Assembly: GCA_022828595.1 (NCBI GenBank)
Contig: JAKGHH010000003.1
Span: 21,266,934 to 21,330,933 of the forward strand
Length of the DNA: 64,000 bases
Reading direction: 5' to 3'
Origin: Nelumbo lutea
Lineage: Eukaryota > Streptophyta > Magnoliopsida > Proteales > Nelumbonaceae
Notes under the pieces: generated by a model
The model's database searches: none
The model's input: only the letters and a program-made list of their open reading frames with translations
Told to the model about the DNA's origin: nothing
Shown here: positions 52,686 to 63,976 of the stretch, in pieces
Numbering within the stretch: the stretch's first letter is position 1
How the letters are laid out: every line of letters starts with the position of its first letter
Position numbers and translations under genes: made by a program

Positions 52686-53221
52686 ATGTCTGACGCATCT
52701 CAAAACCTCAGCTACCAAGCTGGTGAGGCCACGGGCCAAGCTCAGGTAAGCGTTTGCCTTTTCCTGAAGGATGCATGATGGATGATAATCTTCTCATTTT
52801 CTTTAGGATCACATCTGCTATATAGTTGATTAATGATGATAGTGATGGGTTTGATTTTGATGACCCTGTCCCTGCCAAACAGGTCAAGAAGGATGGGTTG
52901 ATGGACAAAGCAGCCAATGCTGCCCAATCTGCCAAGGAATCATGCCAAGAGGTTATTCTCATAAACTGAATTTGATGGGGGAAAATCCCTAGCTAGACAC
53001 CTTTCTTAGTTACATATCCCAGTGCATAAGGTGCAACACCAAACAGCACTGCACAAATATGTAGAGTACTGAGGATGTTCGTCTGTATCATTCATGCTTT
53101 TTCTCTGGTTTGATGTTGCTAATATCTATCCCTTTTAAATATGTAGGCTGGTGAGCAATTGAACGCCAAGGCACAGGGAGCTGCTGATGCTGTTAAAGAT
53201 GCAACCGGGATGAACAAATGA
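52686..53221 (+). CDS. KIN2: KIN2/COR6.6-type stress-induced protein, array copy 3
   Basis: Exons 52686-52745, 52883-52951 and 53147-53221 give 67 residues: MSDASQNLSYQAGEATGQAQ, VKKDGLMDKAANAAQSAKESCQE, AGEQLNAKAQGAADAVKDATGMNK. It is very close to copy 4, with the same MSDAS start. Two changes stand out: the conserved GEAKGQ is GEATGQ, and QLKAKAQ is QLNAKAQ, so this copy has lost two lysines. Introns are short (137 and 195 bp) and free of transposons, making it the most compact of the duplicated copies. Splice sites and the stop are intact. Confidence 0.94.
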
Positions 53222-54214
53222 AAGCAACACTTATGTGACCATCATTCATTCATGATGTTGGTTTTTGCTGCTTCATTGATCACTTCTCTCTCATTTTAAT
53301 TTTCCTGGATTCTTTTCTTAGAGAACCAGTCATGACTCTGCTTGCCTTCTTCCAAGAAGAGTTTTCCTTCATGGATGGAGTTAATCTCAAAATTCACAAG
53401 CTAAGGCTCGAGTTCAAAAAGATTTTACGCTCTTTGATTTGTTTCCATGATGATAATTTTTTGTCACTTGTAATTGGGTTTCAACTTTCAAACTCAACAT
53501 CATCAGTTTTTGCAGCCCCTGTAAATGAACCGAACTTGTCATATTAATATAACCTGGACAGAAACATCACCATCCATTTATAATCAGATGGTGAAGCTCT
53601 TAAAAAGGGAGAATTCATACTCTGGATCGATCTAGGACGTTATGCATCATAGACCCTTTGACCCCTTCACCCTTCAAAAGCAAATTTCTGTTTTCATAGT
53701 TCATGGAGAACCATTTTTTTCTCAGTATTCATTTAATCTTATTAGAATTTAGAATATTATATTAACCTAACAGAATTCAAGGCACGACTCAACAATAGTT
53801 TATATGCCTTTTCCATGTTTCCGTAGTCTCCATTTGAAAAGAGTGCAAATACAAATATCTTCAGTGCAAAATGTTGTATGCAATTCACATGTATTATTCT
53901 AAACCTTGTATTTGTATTTGCATTTTCCCAAACAGAGCCATAATTCCATTTCTAATGCATCCTATCAAAATCCATGTATGTGAATTACTTGCCAACCATT
54001 TCATCCAATCAACCGCAATGACTCTAAAATTTATTTTTTTCATGCTTTCAAGCTATATATATAATAATGCTAGATGAGATATGTGAACTCAGATGAAGAA
54101 ACCCACCAAACCCACTATAATTTTCTCTCTCCAAACTTCTCTATCCTGAGGTAAAAGCAAACAAAACGAATTTTATAAGCGCATATGGATCAAGTTGAGA
54201 TATCCGAGCTTTTA

Positions 54215-54497
54215 GCGCCCATTTGGTTCACGGGAATAGGGGTCTGGAATCTGAATAGGAAGGGGCATTCCGATTCCAGCTGTTTGGTTGGGTGGAATCA
54301 GAATCCTATTCTTATTCCTGCTGAAATGGCATTCTCCAATTTGAGGTCCTCCCCTCCTTGGTAATGAAATCCCATTTCAGCTTATTTCAATTCCGATCCT
54401 ATTTTCTGTCTAAACCGAACAGATTATAAGAATAGATCATTCCAATTCGATTGCAAAGGATTTTGGTTCTGATTCTGACTATAAACCAAACGGTCCC
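54215..54497. mobile_element. Foldback MITE, TTA-flanked
   Basis: Starts GCGCCCATTTGGTTCACGGG and ends AAACCAAACGGTCCC, with TTA on both sides (54212-54214, 54498-54500). The inner arms are GGAATCTGAATAGGAA-like and TTCTGATTCTG-like. Confidence 0.75.
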
Positions 54498-54589
54498 TTA
54501 ATATCTTTTAAAAAAAATGTTCTCTAAATAATATAAATCCATTGTTTCCTCAGGCTGCTCTCATTTCAAACAAAAGTTAAAACAATTAA

Positions 54590-54825
54590 GGGGGTATTTG
54601 GTATAACGGCATTGCATTGTTGTTGCCTTTTGGGTTAATCATACAAATTTGTGAGAAATATGTATTGCCACATCATATATAAGTGTCATTTCAACTAAAA
54701 AATATGTATGAGAAATATCAAATTTAACAGTTTCAAAAGCATTTTAAGTAGAAAATTTTCTTTACAATTGTATTGATCAACTCAAAACACAATGGAAACA
54801 TGACACCATTATACCAAATACCTCC
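54590..54825. repeat. Foldback element
   Basis: GGGGGTATTTGGTATAACGG pairs with TTATACCAAATACCTCC; the interior has GAGAAATATGTATTGCC. A decayed relative may lie at 29440-29640. Confidence 0.7.
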
Positions 54826-55039
54826 TTTAAGTGATTAACGACTCATTTGATTCTTAACTGAAATATGTACGTAACAAAATATACGTATTGTGAAGTTTCT
54901 AATATGCCAGTTATTTGGACAAGCACTCTATATAAAACTGAAGCATGTATTTTTTTAGTGCACTCAATTTCTTAAGAAATGAAGAATAATTTATCAACTC
55001 TGAAGTGTACTTTCATTGTCCTTTGTTTTTAATAAAATT

Positions 55040-55690
55040 TCTTGTCACTTTATTATCCCAATCATATGTGGTCGCTACATGGATCCTGTTTCGCCAATGT
55101 ATTCTAGTAAGGTTGCTTTTGGTTGCAATACAAATTTATTTGCACTGGTGCAAAATCATGATAGTATAAATAATTTTAGTGTAAATTATGATTTATTTTT
55201 ATTTCAAAGTTTACTTTATCTTGTTTGATTGCAACACAAATGAAGTAAATTAAGACCTGAAGCAGAATAAAATACAACCCAAAACAAAATTAAATCAGAA
55301 CTTGCATTTTTCTTTTTTATTTGCACTCTCATGCATTTATATTAATGCAAATAAAATTACACTGCAACCAAACACAGATTCAGTGTCATAACTATTGTTA
55401 AGTTTTGAACATGTAAATCATTTCTTGCGATTTCCATTCAAGTACTTTTCAGTCTGTGCCTGGCCCTTCAAACACTTCGACTTATAATAGATCACTTCTC
55501 TAAACAGGTATTGTATATTGTTTTAATGTATAAGACCAAACCATCTCAATCTACTTTTTCTTCTCATTTTATCACTCATTCATTTGAGCATTCAAAATTC
55601 TGCCACATACATTTTTTTTTGGATATATTACTTCTTACCCAACTCTACTTCATACAGCATGGCTAGACTTAAAATGTACTGTCATTGAGG
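55040..55690 (-). mobile_element. RTE-type LINE 3' fragment, antisense, split by a MITE
   Basis: Same fragment as 46378-46800: ATCCCAATCATATGTGGTCG, ACATGGATCCTGTTTCGCC, then after the MITE (55111-55378) the ATCATTTCTTGCGATTTCC and CATTTGAGCATTCAAAATTC stretches. Confidence 0.68.
55111..55378. mobile_element. Tourist-like foldback MITE inserted in the RTE fragment
   Basis: Begins GGTTGCTTTTGGTTGCAATAC after TAA, and ends CACTGCAACCAAACACAGAT. The paralogous site near 46430 (TATTCTGTTTAGTGG) is empty, which shows the insertion point. Confidence 0.8.
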
Positions 55691-56673
55691 AGAAGGAATA
55701 GAACCCCTTTCACTTGAAATCAACACATGGTTCATCATGTCAAACCATATAAACCCTCAGTCCTTACATTTAACAGATCAGAGCAAGCAACTTGCTTGGT
55801 TCTTTGATAACAGTTAAGCCTCTTCTGAGAAGTATGGACAGAAATAGAACAAACATAAAAATAAACGAAATGAATCTAACTAATACCAAACATCTCAGAT
55901 TCAGCATGAAAGGGAGTTGCCATTATGTAGCTGGAATTTGAGCACTAACCTCATTATGACGAGAGTCCTGTATGTCACTATGAGAGTATGGTTATGAGAC
56001 TCCTCACCTGTGAGCATCAACTTCATCTACAGTGTCCGGTCTTCCCCGCTTAGATAAAGCTAATTGGCCATTATGGAATTGATATTCATCATCATCCATG
56101 TCTTATCCCAATCAATTACGAATCCCTTCAATCTATTTTATTTAAAGCTATATCCACTGTTGAATTATTGATGCTTAAATCATCTATTCTTCGACTGATG
56201 CGCATAAATTAAGTTGCTAGCTCAATAAAAACTACAATTTTCATGATCAAAAGAAGCAGGTAGCATATATAGTGGTTAAATTCAATACTTAATTAATGGG
56301 ACAAGAAGAAAAGTGCATAATCTTCTTGTTTTTTAGAATCCCGTTGTCATTTATGCTGACAAGTGCAATGAGAAAGGGTTCTAATTGAGTCCCATTAGGA
56401 TAAAACCTAGTAACCTCGAAACCTAATCTGAATTTGATCAGAATTCGATCACAACCAGGGGGTCATGAATAGGGGTGCAAGTCAATATCCGATCCGAAGA
56501 ATTTACGTTCAAATTTTAGCAAATGCACAATCCTTACCAAGGATTTAAATTTTTATAAGTATCGGACCGTGTTATCCAATATGTATATGGTCCGATACGT
56601 ATCATATTGGAAGCCTCCCCATATGCCCTTACAGGGGATCTTTCGGGGTTTAACCCAGTTGATGGGGTAGAAG

Positions 56674-56862
56674 TAGGGGTGAGCAAAAAAAAAAACTGAA
56701 AAATCGAACCAACCAAAACTGAATCAAAAAAATCGGTTAATCGAACCAGTTAGTTCGGTTTCAGTTCAGTGTTCTTAAAAAACTGGGTTTTTTAATCGAA
56801 GCTACTAATTTGGTTTCAGTTAACCAATATAAAAAAACTTGCAGTTAACCGAACCGACCAGT

Positions 56863-56893
<31 letters not shown>

Positions 56894-57149
56894 TTTTTAT
56901 ATTATAAATTAATAAATATGCATTATATATAAATATATATTTATGATATACAATAAATTATTTATTATTTAAAATAAATATATTTATTTATTTATAATTT
57001 TTATTATATATTTATATATATTGTAAAAACTTAAAAACCAATTAACCAACTGGATTCAGTTCACTTTCGGTTACCAGTTTTCTAAAAACCAATAATACTG
57101 ATTTGATTCAAAAAAGAAAAAAAGAAAACCCACGACAACAGCACCCCTA
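56674..57149. mobile_element. hAT-like non-autonomous element (476 bp)
   Basis: Perfect 8-bp duplications GGTAGAAG (56666-56673 and 57150-57157). Ends TAGGGGTG and CACCCCTA are inverted. The interior has CGAACCAACC/GGTTCGG motifs, a TA repeat (56868-56890) and an AT-rich core. Confidence 0.9.
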
Positions 57150-57734
57150 GGTAGAAGGGCCTTACACCGATCCCTCTTAACCAGGTTCATTAAAAAAAAG
57201 GGGGAGTGAGGGCTGATAAAGCTTGATACACCCCTACCAAGTACCCTAATCATGAATATGACTTGAACTTCTGATTTTCTGATTCAATCCAAATCTGTCC
57301 CATCATTTTTATAAAACATATATAAAAAATTAATCACTTTTGTCATATAGATTAAAAAAAAAAAAACATGCATGCATACGTATACACACATACGCACACA
57401 CTTACATTTTGATCCCGTTAAATAAGGTTTAATTAAACCTGGATCTTGAATTAAATAAGTTAAATCTCCATCTAATCTGATTATTAATAATTAGATGTAA
57501 TTTTTAAATTCCAACCCAATCTCCTTATAAAAACACATCATCCAAATCCAAAATAATCGAACCAGAGTCTCGAACCTCTTTTACTCAGTCGAAAGCATCA
57601 TTAGAATTGACAAACTACCTGATTCAACAGGTTGTTTGGGGCCCAAGCGCAACGAAAATGTCAAATTTCCCTTGAAACTTGGAACTGCATTTGAAGGTTG
57701 AATTGTAAGAATTTTTTCTAACAAATCCTTGTCA

Positions 57735-57840
57735 AAGGACTGAAATTTCTGCTAGATGTTTAAGGCAGTGCCACTTGTCATGGTTTGATTACATATCCAT
57801 GACGTGTCCATTAAAGGGCCTGGAGATACAACCTATAAAG
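57735..57840 (+). promoter_or_regulatory. Promoter module of KIN2-type gene 4
   Basis: TTTCTGCTAGATGTTTAAG, GTGCCACTTGTC (57768-57779), ACGTGTCC (57802-57809), AAAGGGCCTGGA and the TATA box CTATAAAG (57833-57840), 99 bp before the ATG. It differs from copy 3 by a shortened ACGT element (GACGTGTC instead of GACACGTGTC). Confidence 0.78.
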
Positions 57841-57938
57841 CCTTCTGCCATTGCTTGGTTTTGCATCGATCGTCGAATGAGATAGCTAATTTGGTGTCTA
57901 TTGTTGCCCAGGAAGCCAAAAGGAAGGAGAAAACAAAG

Positions 57939-58697
57939 ATGTCTGACGCATCTCAAAACCTTAGCTACCAAGCTGGTGAGGCCAAGGGCCAAGCTCAGGT
58001 CAGCAAGCCCCACCTTGCCTATTTCCTGAATGATGCATGATAGATGATGTTGTCATCTTTTTAGGGTGATTTCTTCTATTTCTATATAATCGATTGATGA
58101 TGTTAGTGATTGGTTTGATGATCCTTGCCAAACAGGTCCAGAAGGATGGATTGATGGACAAAGCAGCCAATGCTGCCCAATCTGCCAAGGAATCATGCCA
58201 AGAGGTTATTCTCATTATTGAATTTACTGGGGGAAATCCCTGGACACCCTTCTTATTGGACCACTCAATTGATGACCACCCATAAGGCCATAAAGCCCAT
58301 AACCCAGAAACAGCATTGCTTGGGTGAACAGTCTAGATTGATGGGATGGGAGGAGGCTGAGGTGCTTCTAACTGGCAACCGAAAAATCCTGAGCTCTACG
58401 ATGTTGCACCTTGTGCTCTTCTTCGTTACAAAATATTGCACAAGGTGCAATACCAAACAGTACTGCACAAATATGTAGAGTGCAGCTTACAGGTTACAGC
58501 CTAACACTAGGTGTATTGCTGTATTACTGTACTGTGTACAATCAACAGCAAGGATGTATCATTCAAGTTTTTTTTTTTCTTTAGTTTGATTTTGCTAAGA
58601 ATTAGCGTTTTTAAACATGTAGGCTGGTGAGCAATTGAAGGCCAAGGCACAGGGAGCTGTGGATGCTGTTAAAGATGCAACTGGGATGAACAAATGA
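57939..58697 (+). CDS. KIN2: KIN2/COR6.6-type stress-induced protein, array copy 4
   Basis: Exons 57939-57998, 58136-58204 and 58623-58697 give 67 residues: MSDASQNLSYQAGEAKGQAQ, VQKDGLMDKAANAAQSAKESCQE, AGEQLKAKAQGAVDAVKDATGMNK. It keeps the lysines lost in copy 3. Intron 2 (418 bp) contains an inverted pair TTGCACCTTGTGC / GCACAAGGTGCAA (58405-58450). A related block with GGTGCAA-x3-CCAAACAG is in intron 2 of copies 2 and 3. Intact splice sites and stop; the 3' UTR resembles those of copies 2 and 3 (TTAGAGAA-x-CAGTCAT). Confidence 0.94.
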
Positions 58698-59370
58698 AAG
58701 TTAACACTTTCGTAACCCCGTCCATGAAATTTTTTTGCTGCTTCATTCACTTTTTCCTCATTTTAATTTTCCCGGATTCTCTTAGAGAATCAGTCATTGA
58801 CATTGTAAGCCTTCTTCCAGGAAGAGCTTTCTCTCATTGATGTAGTTGTCTCAAAATTCACAAATATCAAGTTCAAATAAATTTTACGCTCTGACTTGTT
58901 TCCACTTTCCATGATTAATTTGTTGCCAGTTGCCAATTGCCATTGAGTTTCTTAAACTCAACGTCGTCAGCTTTTACAGCCCCTGTAAATGAACAGAACC
59001 TGTCGTGTAACCTGGACAGGTAAACATCACCATTCATTTATGAACAGATGGTGAAGCTCTTAAATTTACAGGTACAATCTAGCAGAAAGAAAGAATTCAT
59101 ACCCTGAATCTAGCATGTTATGCATCGAACACACAATCAAATTAATGAATTATATTGGACTCTTTTGACCTCTTCAACCTTTGAAAGCAATTTTCTGTTA
59201 TCGAAGTTCATGGAAAACCAATTTTTATTTCAGTACTCAATTGAAATTAATAAAAATGTAGAAGATTAACAGATTTGATTCATTTCTTCTCGACACACAC
59301 AACTTGAACTAAAGCACAATATACATGTGGTTAGCTGAAATTGAAACGTAACTTAGCATACGTCTTGTCT
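58698..59370. other. 3' region of KIN2 copy 4 and spacer between convergent genes
   Basis: The KIN2 and MIS12 genes converge here. 58698-59060 is similar to the sequence after copy 3 (53222-53600), including CAGCCCCTGTAAATGAAC, so the duplicated unit reaches about 59060. Confidence 0.7.
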
Positions 59371-62300
59371 TTAAATGTTCAAGTCAGCTGCAAACTCCTG
59401 AAGATCTTCCAACTTGGCATTGCATAGACCTACAAAACCAAAATAAAATTTTCTTAACACGGGAACACATGCTTATTGATTTTGTCCCCTAGCAAATATC
59501 CTCAAAAACCAGAAAAGGTTTTTACTGAAGTATATATTACCGTTGATATGATCCATCAAAGACTCATCTCTCTCTGGATTGTATATCCTCCCTGTTCTGT
59601 AGCGTCCAATCTCCTCCATTCTTTTGATCTTCAACTTCTCCATTTTCACATGGAGTTCAGATGCAGTTCTTGCCATTTCTGCAGGACATAATGGTCTATA
59701 TTAAGATTGATTTCTAGAAATTTCTGAACATTGAATTCTGTTGCATAAAGCCAAAAACTTTCAGTTAGATGCCAACATTTCATCATATGGAAGAACCATC
59801 ATATTTAGTTTTAAACTTAGAATTGAAATAGTAAACAAAATGCAATTCCATTGACTTGGTGGAATGAAAGGTCAAAAGCAGGGCCAAAAGTGGAAGATGC
59901 TGAAGAAAGACCGACACCTCAGACTAGAGTACAAAACTAAGGGTATCTTAGCAAACAGTTGAATCTGCATAAAATTCAGTCAATCTCAATTTGGGTTGGG
60001 ACCGGGGGATTAAACAATGAAACAATTGAACAACCTACTTGCTTCATCCATTACAAACTCCATCTGAATGAATTGCCAAGAGCACCAAGTAATACCAGTT
60101 CCATAAAGCAGATTAGCTCTGTGTCTTGCATAAAGGGTTCAATAAACTCTCAGCTTTTGGCAAAAGATTTAACCATGTAACTCAGGAGATGTGAACAATC
60201 AACTCATCCAACTGGCAAACATAACCTCCTAAGAAAGTAAAGGATTACAAGGATTAATGAAAAATGTACCTCATCTTAGACATCCATAGAATGTTTTGTT
60301 GATTTATGCAACCTCCAGAGCAATCGAATTTTCAAAACCATAACAGATGAGTATAAAGTTCATAATGGAACTAGTAAAGCTTATGCAGTTGCTCATTCCA
60401 AGTCTCTGTCTTAGAAGAAGCATAGACTTTTCTGCTATTTGATTGTAATGCGTGCATAAGGAACTCATTACTATGAGCTATTACCAAGAGAAGCTCATGT
60501 CATAGCCAGACTCATTACTATGAGTTGTTACCAAGAGAAGTCCATGTCCTAGCCAGTACCATCATAAAATTGCAAGGAAGATTACCACAAGAAAAGGTAA
60601 TTTCACAAAATGAATAATGTAAACTACCAAGTTCCATATACTTAATCTGGAGTATTTTATAAGTCATAAGCCACATGAGAAGAAGATCCATTTATAATGG
60701 CACTCTTCAAGTTAAAGTTTACAAGTCTTACTTCATTCTAGGTTTTTTTAATTTTTATTGAAATATTGTCAATATTTCAATCTTCTTAAAAAAAATAGGG
60801 GAAAACAAATAGGAAATATTTTATTTGACATTCTATTTTTGTTCTCCCTATTTTGCCTATTTTATCTCTACTTTCTTATGTTTCCTATTTTTTCACTTCT
60901 CTCTCTCTTATTTTGTCCCATTTGTTTACCAAGGTTTGACTATGATACTGGAAACACATCATATCGGAAAAAACTTATAGCCAATCAACCGGTGTAATAA
61001 AAGAGGTGACCAATCAGGTGGTATTCATCAAACTCACGGGGGTGCTTTGATTGGTCATCTCTTCCAGTACCATGCCTTCCCGGTATCATAGATTTTCCCT
61101 TGTTACCAAAATACATGGATTTTTTTTAAAAAAGGAAAAGTATTCAGTAAAATGAGAACAAGGGGAGAGTCATAAAACTAAGCTTCTCCCAAACACTATA
61201 CATTGAGTGACTGCACATCCAAAAAAAGATCTGTCAAACAAATAAACAAAAATACAGGCTCCTCCCTTATCCAAGTGAAGTATTAACCAAAAGAAAATTC
61301 TGAAAAGCAATATTCCTGGACAGAACTGCCACTGGCAACCATAAGACATAGGTAAGCGTTTTCTTAACATTTCATCTTCCTGGTAAGCATCATTCTCAAG
61401 TAAATTTGAATTGCATTCTGTCCAAATTGCCCAAAAAATTGCAACTGGAACTCCCCGTGTTTTCTTGCCTTCTCTATTCAAATCCTCTAGACACCAGCTC
61501 TCTAGACATTCCTCGCCATACTGGGGGAAAACAGCTTAAATTTAGTGCCCTGAAGAAATAATCCTAAACCCCATGAAATTTTCTTATATGTTTGTGACCC
61601 TCAGAACTGGAATGAAATCCAAATTTTTCAACAATTCTGTTAAAATTTTACAGTTTTACACTGCTTCAAGGCCTACTATAAGTGGAAAAGATATTACAGG
61701 ATCTCAGAATATTTCCTATGGACAAGTTATTTTGTCCATCATTTTCCTAAAACCTAATCTTGTTGCTTAGCAGAGAAATATTTTCTCAATAATTTAACTA
61801 AAAAGCAGGCCTCATATAGCAGTTTAAGTTCAGCATAAATACTGTATACCTTTAACTGTATCATTCACAGAATTTTGTTCAAATAGCTGTGATGCCTCCT
61901 TAAGGGACATAACACAGCTTTTGCTTAGAACAGACTGCGTTTCAAGTTCCTGAAGCTCTCTGTACAGCTCAGCACCTTCATTTCCCACCTGAACAGCCAC
62001 TTGTCATTGAAAGAAAAATTGCAGATGATAAAAGAAAAGGAAAAACCATAAAGTAATGCCAATTACTAAGATTATATGGTGTTCATTACCACAAAAAGCT
62101 TTTCTCTTAAGGATTGTAATTGAGAATCAAGATCTCCATCACATTGAGAATCTTGGCCCATGGTACTTTCCCCAGCAGACTCTTGCTAAAAAATGACATT
62201 TAGAGAAACAACCTTTAGCTATAAAATATACACAGAAAACATACATAAAGGGAAGTTCCTTAGTATATTGCAACAGGGGCCACTACTTGGTGTAATGGTA

Positions 62301-63976
62301 AAAGCTTGGGCTGACAAGCGTGAGAACATAGGTTTGAGTCTGAGGGTGTCCACTTTATGCAAAAAAAGAAAATGCCAAAGTCAGGTGACCGACATTGATT
62401 AATGGCCTTTTGGGTGTTAGTTGGTGCAAATAACTAAAATATTGAATATCGTCTACAATCTTCTCAAGCTGTCATATACCTCATGAAATCATCTATATCC
62501 ATTATAGGCAATCCAAAATTAACCAAGCACCATATAAAATGTTATTAACTTCATTCTATAGACTGTTTATCCTTGATAACTATTTAGAGAAGTGTTAAGT
62601 TAGGTTTATCTCTTTATATCTTGGACTGGAAGCTAGTCAAACATGTCTCTGCTTCACTTGAAGGGCATATACTGCCATATATCCCTGTGGAAGAGAAAAT
62701 ATAGTGCATATCCTTTCATGAATAGGGAAGGGAATCTATTCCTCCTAACAACTTGTTTTCAAAAACTCTGAAAATTATCGGGGATGTTGATGTCTTCCAG
62801 AGAGTAACAGCCAGAGATGAATACAAGGTAACCTTAATTTTTCAACTTACCAAAGTTCACAACATACATCTGATGACCATTGCTTCAGATATTTTGGTAA
62901 GTTGTGCAAGATAGAAAATTTGTGAAGTTTGGTAAATTGTTCAAGAGAGAAATATAAAACTCTTAAATCCCCTTGATTTTCAAAATAAATTCAGTTACTG
63001 ACAAAAAATCACGAGTTTTATTGGAAAAAAAGTAGAATATGTCCAATACATCAAATGTTGAAATACAGAAAGCATCACTTACATTTTTCCTTTTATCTTT
63101 TTCCTCGATTTCTTTCCCATGCATTTTTAATATCGGAAAATGTTCAAAATATCCGTAAATAGTAACCAAGTGGCCAAACAGACAACCTTTAAAAGGATCA
63201 CTTCTAATTGTTTTTATGTGTAATCAGTTTCCCCTTTATGTGAAGGAACTAGTAGTAAACTGGATGAAAGAGTTCGGATCTTGTGACAAGTATGACAAAT
63301 ATATATGGCATGAATGAATGCAAATTTTGGGGAGAGTATGACCAAATGTCTGACTTATTGCAATTCCTCTTTTCTATATGTATTACAGGTTTGAGTAAAG
63401 GTTGCACAACTTAAAGATGCTAGTAGTACTTGCAGCAGAACATCACTTCCCACAAATAGTTTTAGCAAGTAGGAAACCATTTCAGACTTTTGCTGTTAGG
63501 TAGCTGCAGAAAGCTGAGATCAACCCCTCCAAACCAAAACCAATATTATAGATCCAGCAACATTTGTATCCAAAGTCTATCTCATCATGGTGATATAGAG
63601 TATGAAAAATGCCACAAAGTGAGGCAGTGTTTTAAGATATGGACTGTATTCAAAGAACTATCAGAAAACTTCCAACAGAAATTTTACTTCAAAAAGTTTT
63701 TAAAGGTGATTTTTCTTTCATGGCACCATAAGCTATCACAAATATTTTCTTGGTACTTGCCTCAAATGAGGAAAGATGATCTTATGAGTAAATTATAAGC
63801 CTAAAAGAATACAACTAGACATGGCCATGGTAGCCTTTCAAGAAATGTGAACATACAAGTTTTGGTAGTGAGAATCCCTCAGGAACAACAAAACAGTGTC
63901 GGAGGCAGTATTTTTCCCACATATCCAGTCGCTTGTCCAGCCCTGATTGAATAATATTCTGGATATAGGAAATACC
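59371..63976 (-). CDS. MIS12: MIS12 kinetochore protein, 3' five exons; 5' end outside window
   Basis: MIS12 links centromeric chromatin to the outer kinetochore in the Mis12/MIND complex (family knowledge). Minus-strand exons: 63976-63857, 62185-62090, 61988-61850, 59678-59541, 59429-59371, with GT-AG borders and consistent phase, giving 183 residues plus stop. Plant MIS12 is about 240 residues, so the N-terminal ~60 lie to the right. The first visible exon reads LDKRLDMWEKYCLRHCFVVP then EGFSLPK, matching the Mis12 core pattern of D-x3-(W/F)E-x-Y-LR-x-F-VP. Next come heptad-like, probably coiled-coil segments (QLQSLREKLF, AELYRELQELE, TASELHVKMEKLKIKRMEEI). The end is KLEDLQEFAADLNI. Identity rests on remembered family features; a database search would settle it. 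Confidence 0.82.
60930..61115. repeat. Foldback element in a MIS12 intron
   Basis: GGTTTGACTATGATACTGG pairs with CCGGTATCATAGATTTTCC, and inner arms AGAGGTGACCAATCA pair with TGATTGGTCATCTCTT. Confidence 0.65.
61140..61500 (-). mobile_element. LINE 3' fragment in a MIS12 intron
   Basis: The minus strand reads GVPVAIFWAIWTECNSN and LPMSYGCQW, the end of the zf-RVT region of an L1-type LINE. The flank at 61118-61135 is T/A-rich. It is sense relative to MIS12. Confidence 0.6.
62186..63856 (-). other. MIS12 intron with a SINE
   Basis: 1.67 kb intron. Apart from the SINE-like element at 62276-62400 no repeat ends or coding signal were seen. Confidence 0.6.
62276..62400 (+). mobile_element. tRNA-derived SINE-like element
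   Basis: TGGTGTAATGG at 62288-62298 fits the RNA polymerase III box A consensus exactly. GGTTTGAGTCT at 62331-62341 fits box B with two mismatches at the right distance. GGGGCCACTAC precedes box A, and an A-rich stretch follows. It does not fold as a full tRNA by eye and has no anticodon arm I could defend, so it is called a SINE, antisense within a MIS12 intron. Confidence 0.6.

Larger units (their letters stand above)
53780..57330 (+). repeat. Spacer block of duplicated KIN2 unit, right copy
   Basis: Collinear with 45208-47695. It carries its own later insertions (54215-54497, 55111-55378 and 56674-57149) that are absent from the left block, and lacks those found there. Confidence 0.8.
59679..61849 (-). 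other. Large MIS12 intron with LINE and foldback pieces
   Basis: 2.2 kb intron. It contains the foldback at 60930-61115 and the LINE fragment at 61140-61500. The remainder shows no recognised feature. Confidence 0.65.

Noticed and set aside
62278..62354. Possible tRNA gene
   Set aside because: Box A and a near box B are present, but no acceptor stem or anticodon arm could be formed by eye, so it is called a SINE.
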